This document shows, one piece after another, positions 37,776 through 46,197 of a DNA stretch of 64,000 bases. Position numbers and translations under genes: made by a program. Source of the stretch: Propionibacteriaceae bacterium. GTDB taxonomy: Bacteria > Actinomycetota > Actinomycetes > Propionibacteriales > Propionibacteriaceae. Numbering within the stretch: the first letter of the stretch is position 1; each line of letters opens with the position of its first letter. The stretch spans positions 34,837-98,836 of the forward strand of contig JAISHO010000011.1 of NCBI GenBank assembly GCA_031262485.1, written 5' to 3'. The notes under the pieces were generated by a model. That model was given only the letters and a program-made list of their open reading frames with translations, did no database searches and was not told the origin of the DNA.

Positions 37776-39662
37776 ATGGGCTTGATCGCAGGGGTCGACA
37801 TCGGCAACGCGACCACCGAAGTGGCCTTGGCGGAGACAACGTCGGGCGCCTCGTCGTCCTCGTCCTCATCGTTTCTGCCGTCCTCGTATCCGTCATCCCC
37901 CTCCTCCGCGCCGTCCCTGCGCGAACCCGCATTCCTCGCCTCCGCCATCGTCCCGACGACCGGGATCAAAGGCACGCCTCAGAACCTCCAGGGAGTCGTC
38001 CATTCACTGACGGATGCCCTGACGAAGGCCGGACGTCGTCTCGCCGACGTCGAACTGATCCGCATCAACGAGGCCGCCCCCGTCATCGGCGACGTGGCCA
38101 TGGAGACGATCACCGAGACGGTCATCACCGACTCGACGATGATCGGCCACAACCCCGCCACCCCCGGCGGGCTCGGCATCGGCGTCGGCGTCACCGTCGC
38201 CCTCGACGACCTCGCCCGCATCAGCGCCGGGACGGACACGATCGTTGTGGCTGACCGGAGCCATGACTTCGACGCCATCGCCGAGGCGATCAACACGGCC
38301 GTCGCCCGGGGCGTGCCCGTGACCGGCGTCATCCTCCAACGCGACGACGGCGTGCTCGTCGCCAACCGTCTCACCCGCCCGCTGCCGATCGTCGACGAGG
38401 TCGCCTCGATCGACAAGGTCCCCCTCGGCATGCCCGCCGCCATCGAGGTGGCCGAGGCCGGACGCATCATCGAAACATTGTCGAACCCTTTCGGCATCGC
38501 CACCCTCTTCGACCTCAGCCCCGACGACACGAAAATGGTCGTTCCGTTGGCCCGCTCGCTCGTCGGCAACCGGTCGGCTGTCGTCATCAAAACTCCCCAG
38601 GGCGACGTCGCCGAACGCCGCATCCCCGCCGGCACGCTCACCTTCATCGGGCCGGTCAAATCAGCCACCGTCGACGTCGAGGCCGGCGCCGAAGCCATCA
38701 TGGCCGCCGCCGCCTCCGTCGCCGAAGTCCTCGAGGTCAAGGGCGAGGCCGGCACCAACGCCGGCGGCATGCTCGAGAAGGTCCGCGTCGTCATGGCGAA
38801 CCTGACCGACCGCGCGCCTAGCGACATCTCCGTCACCGACCTGCTCGCCGTCGACACCCTCGTGCCACAACGCGTCATCGGCGCGATGGCCGGGGAGTTC
38901 TCCCTGGAAGGGGCGGTCGGGATCGCCGCCATGGTCAAAGCCGACCGCCTCCAGATGGAACGCCTCGCCCACGACATGGCCGCCGAATTGGGCGTGCCGG
39001 TCGAAGTCGGCGGGGTCGAGGCCGACATGGCCGTGCGCGGCGCGCTCACCACCCCGGGAAGCTCGCAGCCGATCGCCATCCTCGACATGGGCGCTGGCTC
39101 GACCGACGCCTCCGTCCTGCGCGACGGCGTCACCCGCTCGATCCACCTGGCCGGGGCGGGCACGATGGTGACCCTCCTCATCGAATCGGAACTGGGCCTC
39201 GACGACACGGAGCTGGCCGAGAACATCAAGCGCTATCCGCTCGCGAAAGTCGAGACACCGTTCAACATCCGCCATGAGGACGGCTCGGTCGAGTTCTTCG
39301 ACGCCCCACTTCCGCCGCACGTTTTCGCGCGTGTCGTCGTGCTTGCGCCGGATGGCATGATCCCCGTGCCGATCGCCCAGCCGCTCGAGGTGATCCGGCA
39401 GGTGCGCATCCGGGCCAAGGAACGCGTCTTCGTGACGAACGCGATCCGGGCGTTGCGCGCCGTCAGCCCGACGAACAACGTCCGCGACATCGACTTCGTC
39501 GTCCTCGTCGGCGGATCGGCCCTCGACTTCGAGATCCCCCAACTCGTCACCTCGGCCCTGGCCGACTTCCGCGTCGTCGCCGGGCGGGCCAACATCCGAG
39601 GCAGCGAAGGTCCGCGCAACGCCGTCGCCACCGGGCTCGTCCTCTCGAGCGGGGGGCGCTGA
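37776..39662 (+). CDS. pduG: Diol dehydratase reactivase large subunit, with Ser-rich insertion near N-terminus
   Basis: MGLIAGVDIGNATTEVALAETTSG...IVPTTGIKGTPQNLQGVVHSLTDAL...AILDMGAGSTDASVL...FVVLVGGSALDFEIPQLVTSALADFRVVAGRANIRGSEGPRNAVATGLVLS. Confidence 0.95.
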   Translation: MGLIAGVDIGNATTEVALAETTSGASSSSSSSFLPSSYPSSPSSAPSLREPAFLASAIVPTTGIKGTPQNLQGVVHSLTDALTKAGRRLADVELIRINEAAPVIGDVAMETITETVITDSTMIGHNPATPGGLGIGVGVTVALDDLARISAGTDTIVVADRSHDFDAIAEAINTAVARGVPVTGVILQRDDGVLVANRLTRPLPIVDEVASIDKVPLGMPAAIEVAEAGRIIETLSNPFGIATLFDLSPDDTKMVVPLARSLVGNRSAVVIKTPQGDVAERRIPAGTLTFIGPVKSATVDVEAGAEAIMAAAASVAEVLEVKGEAGTNAGGMLEKVRVVMANLTDRAPSDISVTDLLAVDTLVPQRVIGAMAGEFSLEGAVGIAAMVKADRLQMERLAHDMAAELGVPVEVGGVEADMAVRGALTTPGSSQPIAILDMGAGSTDASVLRDGVTRSIHLAGAGTMVTLLIESELGLDDTELAENIKRYPLAKVETPFNIRHEDGSVEFFDAPLPPHVFARVVVLAPDGMIPVPIAQPLEVIRQVRIRAKERVFVTNAIRALRAVSPTNNVRDIDFVVLVGGSALDFEIPQLVTSALADFRVVAGRANIRGSEGPRNAVATGLVLSSGGR

Positions 39663-39663
39663 C

Positions 39664-40215
39664 ATGGCCGTCGCCCTGCCTATCGCCTTGTCATCGGCCC
39701 CTGTAGCCGAGCGCGATCGGCCGGCCATCGTCGTGCGCCACGACGCGACCCTTGGCCGGGAACGGTTGGCTGAAATCCTCCTCGGCGTCGAGGAGGAAGG
39801 GATCCCCGTGCGGATCGAGAGCGTGGGGGCGCCAGCGTCTGACGCGGCGGCGGGGACGACGGTGGGCGCGGAGAAGTGGGGACCAGCCGGCTCACCAAAG
39901 GCGACGAGATCGGTTTCCCAGGGAACGGGTTCAGTCTCGGCGACGACGAGCGCCGCCGCCACGTTGGCCCATGAGGCGGCCGTGGCATCCCGCTTGGGTG
40001 TCGGCATCGGGATCGACCCGACGAGCGTCGCCGTCACCTTCGAGAAACTGCCCGCCGCCACGCCGTATCTCACTGAGACCCTCAACCGGCGTCGGGCGGC
40101 CGACCGCACCATCGGCGTCAACGCGGCCCGCCTCGTCAAACGGATGCCGCTGCGTTTCGACGATGAGGCGCCCTTGTCGCGGACGAACCACCCCGGAGAG
40201 GATCTGTTGTCATGA
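39664..40215 (+). CDS. pduH: Diol dehydratase reactivase small subunit
   Basis: RPAIVVRHDATLGRERLAEILLGVEEEGIPVRIESVG...LAHEAAVASRLGVGIGIDPTSVAVTFEKLPAATPYL; follows pduG. Confidence 0.85.
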   Translation: MAVALPIALSSAPVAERDRPAIVVRHDATLGRERLAEILLGVEEEGIPVRIESVGAPASDAAAGTTVGAEKWGPAGSPKATRSVSQGTGSVSATTSAAATLAHEAAVASRLGVGIGIDPTSVAVTFEKLPAATPYLTETLNRRRAADRTIGVNAARLVKRMPLRFDDEAPLSRTNHPGEDLLS

Positions 40216-41060
40216 AGGGAGCGACCATGCGAGCACTGGGCGAGATCGAGACGGTGGGTTTGACCGCCGCCATCGTCGCCGCTGACACCGCCGTCAAAGC
40301 CGCCAACGTCGACCTCGTCGGCTATGAGTTGACGAACGGTGGGGGCATGGTCGTCGTCCGGCTCGAAGGCGACGTCGGAGCGATCAAAGCGGCCGTCGAC
40401 GCCGCGACCGTCGCCGCCTCCGCGACTGGAAAGGTTGTCTCCTGCCACGTCATCCCTCGCCCCAGCGAGCAGATCGCTCCGCTCATCCGTGGTGAGGAGA
40501 CCGTCGGGGTGAGCAAGAATGGCTCTGCCCCCGCCCCCGCCCCTGCCGCGACGCCGGCGCCAGTCGCCACGGCGTCGACGGACCCGGGCGCCGCGCCCTC
40601 ATCGCTCGACCCCGCTCCCTTGCCCGAATCCTCTTCGCCCGCACAGCCCGACCAGGCCACCCAGTCGAATCCGAACTCGTCAACCTCGACGCCCGCCTCA
40701 CCCGTGGGCGCGCCCCCGGTGAAACCCGCGAAACGGAAACCGAAATCATCGCCGACGACAACCCCGAGAACGAAATGTGGAACGAAACAGGCGCCAAGCG
40801 ACGGGGATTCCACACGGACTGGGAACATTCCGCCCGTTTCACTTGATGGTGACAGCGCTCAACGAGCATCATTAGGGGAACACGAGTCTCCGTCACCTCG
40901 AAGAGAGGAGGACTCCGGTGATCCCCCCACAACGAGCTCCTCAACGCCCCCTGAACCCGCTTCTCAGCGTCGAGAAGGGAAACATTCCGAAACACCGTCC
41001 CGCTCCCGCCGGGGTTCGGCTCGAAAGTCCCCACCGCCGACCGAGGGGAAGGAGCAGTGA
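40212..41060 (+). CDS. BMC hexamer shell protein with about 180-residue disordered C-terminal tail (PduK-like position)
   Basis: BMC domain MRALGEIETVGLTAAIVAADTAVKAANVDLVGYELTNGGGMVVVRLEGDVGAIKAAVDAATVAASATGKVVSCHVIPRPSEQIAPLI, then Pro/Ser/Thr/Lys/Arg-rich tail with a single Cys. Confidence 0.88.
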   Translation: MKGATMRALGEIETVGLTAAIVAADTAVKAANVDLVGYELTNGGGMVVVRLEGDVGAIKAAVDAATVAASATGKVVSCHVIPRPSEQIAPLIRGEETVGVSKNGSAPAPAPAATPAPVATASTDPGAAPSSLDPAPLPESSSPAQPDQATQSNPNSSTSTPASPVGAPPVKPAKRKPKSSPTTTPRTKCGTKQAPSDGDSTRTGNIPPVSLDGDSAQRASLGEHESPSPRREEDSGDPPTTSSSTPPEPASQRREGKHSETPSRSRRGSARKSPPPTEGKEQ

Positions 41061-41743
41061 TGGCGACCACGACGTCACCGCTCGACCCGGGTTTGGCGGA
41101 CACCGTCGCCCAGCAGGTGTGCGCGCAGGTCGGGTGGATGCTCAACCCGCCCTTGATCGTCACCGGGGTGTCGAACCGCCACGTCCACCTCTCGGCGGAG
41201 GATCTGCGCACACTCTTCGGCGTCGAGGAGTTCACACCACACCGCCAGGTGCGCCAGCCGGGCGAGTTCGCCGCCGCCGAGACGGTGACAGTCGTCGGCC
41301 CGAAACACACCTTCGAACAAGTGCGTTGCATGGGGCCGTGCCGGAAAGCCACTCAAGTGGAGATCTCCCTGACGGATGCCCGGGCGCTCGGTTTGGAGGC
41401 CCCGGTCGCCCAATCCGGCCACCTCGAGAATGCGGCCTTGGTCACCATCGAAGGACCACAGGGCACAGTGCGGCGCCCAGCGGCGATCGCCGCCGCACGA
41501 CACATCCACATGGGCGACGCCCACGCCGCCTCCTTGGGACTTAAGGATCAAGACACCGTCAGCGTCGCCATCGACGGCCCGCGTGGTGGGATCATCGACC
41601 ACGTCATCATCCGGACGAAACCGGAATGGGTGCCCGAGTTGCACGTCGACACCGACGAAGCCAACGCGCTCGGGCTGACCTCGACCTCCTTCGTCCGCCT
41701 CATCCGCCCCGACGGCGTCGAAACGACGGGGGGCCGGCGATGA
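41057..41743 (+). CDS. pduL: Phosphate propanoyltransferase PduL
   Basis: VSNRHVHLSAEDLRTLFGVEEFTPHRQVRQPGEFAAAETVTVVGPKHTFEQVRCMGPCRKATQVEISLTDARALG...AARHIHMGDAHAASLGLKDQDTVSV. Confidence 0.95.
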   Translation: MMATTTSPLDPGLADTVAQQVCAQVGWMLNPPLIVTGVSNRHVHLSAEDLRTLFGVEEFTPHRQVRQPGEFAAAETVTVVGPKHTFEQVRCMGPCRKATQVEISLTDARALGLEAPVAQSGHLENAALVTIEGPQGTVRRPAAIAAARHIHMGDAHAASLGLKDQDTVSVAIDGPRGGIIDHVIIRTKPEWVPELHVDTDEANALGLTSTSFVRLIRPDGVETTGGRR

Positions 41744-43206
41744 CGGAAGCCGAACTGCGCCACATCATCCGTCTCATCCTCGAAGCGGTCGAGGAGGCGA
41801 CGGCGCCGCGCCCACCGCGCGCCCTCGTCTGCTTCACCGGCGCCCTCCTCGGCTTCCACGCCGCCCTCGCCTCGCTCGCGTCGTTGAAATACACCACGCT
41901 GGAATGCTCGGCGGTCCTCAGCCCCTCAGCCGACCATGTCCTCGACCGTGAGGCCATCGATCGACTCGGGATGAGCGATCCGGGCCCCCACCTCGTCACC
42001 GGCCACGACCTCCTCGTCTTGCCGACGTTGACGGCCAACACCGCCGCCAAGGCCGCCCTCGGCTTCGGCGATTCCCTGGCGACGAACCTCGTCATGGAAT
42101 TCCTCCTCGCCGGCAAACCGGTCATCGCCTCGCGCACGGGCGTCTGCCCCGACAGCCCCGTCAAGAAAGCCATGTTCCCCGATATGACAAGGGGATACGC
42201 CGACCTGTTGCGCGGACATCTGCGGGGGTTGAGCGATCTCGGGGTCACCATCGTCGACGCCGACGAACTCGGCCACGCCGTCCGGGCAGCCTTGGGAGAC
42301 CGGCTCTCGGCGCGAGCGGACGAGCGCGCTGGACGGGACGAGCACAACACAGACGCTCTCCGGGACGAGCGCGCAGGCTGGGACGAGCGTGCGACGACGA
42401 TCACCTCGAGCGGAGATGCGGTTGGCGCGAACGATCGCGGGCCTCGGGGCGCCGCCGGGAGCGTGGCCGCGCCCGTCTCCGTCGCCGCCTCGACCATGCC
42501 TTCATCGACGCCCGCGCCCACACCGGCGACCGGGACGAACGACCCTACGACGAGGACGGGGACGACGATGACATCAGGGATCATCTGGGGACGCGACCGT
42601 TCCGGGCCCATCCGTTCGACCGCCCCGTCGCCGGTGCGCTGGAGCATCGAGCCGCACGATCGCGGCGCCTCGCCCGAGCCCGCCGCCCCGCCGCCGATCC
42701 GCTGGGCCGAGGGGCGGATCAGCGATGCCACCCCGGTGCGCCCGCGTCCCGCCTTGCCAGAGCCCGACCAGGCGCCAGCGGTTCCGAGCAATCCGGCCCC
42801 GGCGATCCGCTGGGCGAAAGATCTCTTGGTCACCGAGTCGCCGGCCGAGGTGCCTTTGCGTCGCCCAGGCCGCTCCTGGGCCGAGGACGGGGCGAGTTCG
42901 CACACGACACCACCGCTCAACCAGCGCGACCCGAACCGTCTCACCCCCTCGACAGCCACCCCCGACGCCGTTCCCAGCGCCCACCAGGCCCGCCTCTTGG
43001 ACGGCGCCGCGCCTGCGCCAGAAGCGTCGGCGCCGGGCCAAACTCCCCGGGGCGACGTCGTCGATTGCCCGGAGCGTGTCATCGCCGCCCACGACTTGGC
43101 CGGGTTGGCCCCGCGGACCGTCGTGCGGATCGCCCGCGACGCCCTCGTCACCCCCCTGGCCCGCGACCAAGCCCGCGCCCGCCGGATCGAATTCGAGAGG
43201 ATCTGA
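41740..43206 (+). CDS. BMC-associated flavoprotein-like protein (Dfp/flavoprotein fold) with long disordered W-motif tail
   Basis: [20 protein letters not shown]...[43 protein letters not shown]...[40 protein letters not shown]-terminus [46 protein letters not shown] overlap with pduL. Confidence 0.75.
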   Translation: MTEAELRHIIRLILEAVEEATAPRPPRALVCFTGALLGFHAALASLASLKYTTLECSAVLSPSADHVLDREAIDRLGMSDPGPHLVTGHDLLVLPTLTANTAAKAALGFGDSLATNLVMEFLLAGKPVIASRTGVCPDSPVKKAMFPDMTRGYADLLRGHLRGLSDLGVTIVDADELGHAVRAALGDRLSARADERAGRDEHNTDALRDERAGWDERATTITSSGDAVGANDRGPRGAAGSVAAPVSVAASTMPSSTPAPTPATGTNDPTTRTGTTMTSGIIWGRDRSGPIRSTAPSPVRWSIEPHDRGASPEPAAPPPIRWAEGRISDATPVRPRPALPEPDQAPAVPSNPAPAIRWAKDLLVTESPAEVPLRRPGRSWAEDGASSHTTPPLNQRDPNRLTPSTATPDAVPSAHQARLLDGAAPAPEASAPGQTPRGDVVDCPERVIAAHDLAGLAPRTVVRIARDALVTPLARDQARARRIEFERI

Positions 43207-43207
43207 G

Positions 43208-43507
43208 ATGTACCTCGCCAAAGTCCGTGGAACCGTCGTCTCCACCCAGAAAGACGACAGCCTTGTCGGTTTCAAGCTCCTTGTCACCCAGCGCGTCGAC
43301 GCCGAGGGCGGCTACATCTCCGACCCGCAGGTGAGCGTCGACACGGTCGGCGCCGGGGTCGGGGAGACGGTCATCGTCACCGGCGGATCGTCGGCCCGGA
43401 TGGCGGCCGGGCGCGCCATCGGCGGCTCCGAATCTCGCGACCGGTTCGACGGGGCGGTCGACTCGGCCATCGTCGGCATCGTCGACACGACCGAGATCGA
43501 CGCCTGA
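43208..43507 (+). CDS. pduN: BMC vertex protein (EutN/CcmL family) PduN
   Basis: [97 protein letters not shown]. Confidence 0.96.
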   Translation: MYLAKVRGTVVSTQKDDSLVGFKLLVTQRVDAEGGYISDPQVSVDTVGAGVGETVIVTGGSSARMAAGRAIGGSESRDRFDGAVDSAIVGIVDTTEIDA

Positions 43508-43516
43508 GGAGCACTC

Positions 43517-43666
43517 ATGGGGTTTGACATGACGCGACGAGGCGGGAGCGGATCGGTTGTGGCAGTGACGCCCCTGGTCGGCTCGTGCGCGTCCGGCGCG
43601 ACTCAGCTGAGAGAGCAGGAGTCTTTGGCGCGCGCGTCCGGCGCGACATCGGCGGGAGGGCGATGA
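43517..43666 (+). CDS. Possible 49-aa small protein between pduN and pduO
   Basis: ATG with upstream GAGGAG-type RBS; MGFDMTRRGGSGSVVAVTPLVGSCASGATQLREQESLARASGATSAGGR; TGA overlaps the pduO ATG (ATGA). Below the ORF-track size cut-off. Confidence 0.4.
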   Translation: MGFDMTRRGGSGSVVAVTPLVGSCASGATQLREQESLARASGATSAGGR

Positions 43667-44766
43667 CAATGTCCGCTGTCTACACCCGCACCGGCGACGG
43701 AGGCTCGACCGGGCTGTTCGGCGGCTCGCGCGTGCCCAAGGACGACATCGCCGTCGAGTCGTATGGGACGGTCGACGAGGCTGAGTCCGCCATCGGCGTC
43801 GCCCGTGCGCTGCTCGCCCCGTCGCGCCCGGACATCGCCGAGACGCTCCACCACATTCAACAGCGCCTCTTCATGGTGGCGGCCGAGTTGGCCAGCGACG
43901 AGGCGGGCCGGGCCAAGCTCGCCGCGCGAATCGGGGACGAAGATGTCGCCGACCTCGAGCGAGTCATCGACGACGCCGTCGCGCTGACGGGAGCGCCGAG
44001 CGCGTTCGTCGTGCCCGGTTTCGACCCTGCTTCCGCCGCCCTCCACCAGGCCCGCACGATCGTGCGCCGAGCCGAACGTCAGGTCTTGCGGATGGGCCAC
44101 GAGCGCTCCGTCTCCCCGGATCTTGTGCGCTACCTCAATCGTCTCTCCGACGCCCTTTACGCGCTCGCTCGTGTCGTCGAGGAGCAGGTCGACGAGGTCG
44201 AGCCGACGACGTGGGATCGCGCGAAGCGGACGAAGCACGAGAAACCGAACCGCGCGATCGATCCGGCCCTCGTCGAGCAGGTGGTGCGTGCCGTCGTCGC
44301 GTCCATGAGATCGAACTCATCGCTCCCCCTTGATCTCACCACCGCGAAAGCACTCGCTGAAGCGGCTGAGAAGACTGCCACCGAGATGAGCGTCCCCATC
44401 GTCTTCGCTGTCGTCGACGGTGGTGGGACCCCCCTCCTTCTCCACCGCATGGATGGTTCTTTACTCGCCAGTGTCGACCTCGCCGTCAATAAGGCGTTCA
44501 CCTCCGTTGCCATGCGTCAACCGACCGAGCAGTTGCGTCTTTCTGCGTCTACCTCTGGACCGCTCTATGGGATCGAGACATCGAATGCGGGTCGCATCGT
44601 GTTGTTCGGCGGTGGGATTCCCGTATTCGATGGCGACCGTCTTCTGGGCGGCCTCGGCGTCTCCGGCGGTTCCGTCGAAGAAGACATCGCCATCGTCACG
44701 GCCGCTTATCGTTCCGTCTTCCGTCCCTCTGCCGCTCCCGTCCACCACCCCGACAAGGAGAACTGA
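43663..44766 (+). CDS. pduO: ATP:cob(I)alamin adenosyltransferase PduO with C-terminal DUF336/GlcG-like domain
   Basis: SAVYTRTGDGGSTGLFGGSRVPKDDIAVESYGTVDEAESAIGVARAL...YLNRLSDALYALARVVEE; then LTTAKALAEAAEKTATEMSVPIVFAVVDGGGTPLLLHRMDGSLLASVDLAVNKAFTSVAM. Confidence 0.93.
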   Translation: MTMSAVYTRTGDGGSTGLFGGSRVPKDDIAVESYGTVDEAESAIGVARALLAPSRPDIAETLHHIQQRLFMVAAELASDEAGRAKLAARIGDEDVADLERVIDDAVALTGAPSAFVVPGFDPASAALHQARTIVRRAERQVLRMGHERSVSPDLVRYLNRLSDALYALARVVEEQVDEVEPTTWDRAKRTKHEKPNRAIDPALVEQVVRAVVASMRSNSSLPLDLTTAKALAEAAEKTATEMSVPIVFAVVDGGGTPLLLHRMDGSLLASVDLAVNKAFTSVAMRQPTEQLRLSASTSGPLYGIETSNAGRIVLFGGGIPVFDGDRLLGGLGVSGGSVEEDIAIVTAAYRSVFRPSAAPVHHPDKEN

Positions 44767-44767
44767 T

Positions 44768-46192
44768 ATGTCCACGATCACCGCTGAACAGATCGCCCTC
44801 GCTCTCAGCCGTGCGCTCTCCACCGTCAGCCCAGGGCAGTCAGGGGCAGGATCGACGGTCGGCGCGGCCGAGGTGGCGTGCGACGGGGTGTTCGCCACGA
44901 TCGACGAGGCCGTCGCCGCCGCCAAGGCTGCCCAGCGCGAGTTCATCGGGTACTCATTGGCCGACCGGCGCCAGATCGTCCGCGCGATCCGCGAGTTCGC
45001 TCTCGCCCCGGAGAATCTCGACTTCATGGCCAGTGAGGCGGTGCGGCAGACGGGTATGGGCAACCGGGAACACAAGATTCTCAAGAACCGGGCGGTGGCC
45101 GAGTTGACCCCCGGCGTCGAGGACCTCATGACGGAGGCATGGTCAGGCGACGACGGGCTCACCACCCTTGAGATGTCGCCCTACGGTGTCATCGGGGCGA
45201 TCACACCGACGACGAACCCGACCGAGACGATCATCTGTAACTCGATCGGCATGTTGGCCGCTGGCAATGCTGTCGTGTTCTCACCCCACCCTCGGGCGAA
45301 AGAGTTGTCGATCTGGCTTGTGGCCCACCTGAACCGGGTACTCGACAGCGTCGGCGCGCCCGTCAACCTCATCACCATGGTGCGCGAGCCGAGCATCGAG
45401 GCGACGAACGAGATGATGGCCCACCCTGACGTGCGCCTCCTCGTCGCGACCGGTGGGCCCGGCATCGTCGACACCGTCCTGCGCTCCGGCAAGAAAGCAA
45501 TTGGCGCTGGTGCGGGCAATCCCCCCTGCGTCGTCGACCGCACCGCCGACATCCCTCGCGCCGCCCGTCACATCGTCGACGGCGCCTCCTTCGACAACAA
45601 TATTCCCTGCGTGGCGGAGAAGGAGATCATCGCCGTCGACGCCATCTGCGATCTCCTCATCTTCCACTTGGAGAAGAACGGCGCCTACCTCGTCACCGAC
45701 CCCACGATCGTCGATCAGCTCGTCGCGTTGACGGTCAACGGGAACCATCCGCGCACCGAGTGGGTCGGCAAATCGGCCACGGCGATCCTTCAGGCCATCG
45801 GCGTCACCCCGCCGGCAGGCACGCGGCTCATCATCCTCGAGACTCCGCTCGACCATCCCTTCGTGCAGAACGAGATGATGATGCCGATCGTGCCGATCGT
45901 GCGCGCCCACGACGTCGACGAGGCGATCGACTGGGCCATCGACTGCGAACACGGCAACCGGCACACCGCCATCATGCATTCGAGCGACGTCAATGCGCTC
46001 ACCCGCATGGCCAAACTCATCCAAACGACGATTTTCGTCAAGAATGGCCCGAGTTACGCCGGCCTCGGCATCGGCGGAGAGGGGTTTTGCTCCTTCACCA
46101 TCGCCGGGCCGACCGGCGAGGGGCTGACGAGCGCACGCACCTTCACCCGCAAACGGCGCTGCGTCCTCGTCGGCGCGCTCAACGTGCGGTGA
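44768..46192 (+). CDS. pduP: CoA-acylating propionaldehyde dehydrogenase PduP
   Basis: N-terminal helix ITAEQIALALSRALSTV; YGVIGAITPTTNPTETIICNSIGMLAAGNAVVFSPHPRAKEL; catalytic-Cys region SFDNNIPCVAEKEIIAVD. Start at 44768. Confidence 0.95.
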   Translation: MSTITAEQIALALSRALSTVSPGQSGAGSTVGAAEVACDGVFATIDEAVAAAKAAQREFIGYSLADRRQIVRAIREFALAPENLDFMASEAVRQTGMGNREHKILKNRAVAELTPGVEDLMTEAWSGDDGLTTLEMSPYGVIGAITPTTNPTETIICNSIGMLAAGNAVVFSPHPRAKELSIWLVAHLNRVLDSVGAPVNLITMVREPSIEATNEMMAHPDVRLLVATGGPGIVDTVLRSGKKAIGAGAGNPPCVVDRTADIPRAARHIVDGASFDNNIPCVAEKEIIAVDAICDLLIFHLEKNGAYLVTDPTIVDQLVALTVNGNHPRTEWVGKSATAILQAIGVTPPAGTRLIILETPLDHPFVQNEMMMPIVPIVRAHDVDEAIDWAIDCEHGNRHTAIMHSSDVNALTRMAKLIQTTIFVKNGPSYAGLGIGGEGFCSFTIAGPTGEGLTSARTFTRKRRCVLVGALNVR

Positions 46193-46197
46193 CTCCG

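Noticed and set aside
38661-40448. 595-aa minus-strand ORF antisense to pduG/pduH
   Set aside because: Shadow ORF; true genes are on the plus strand.
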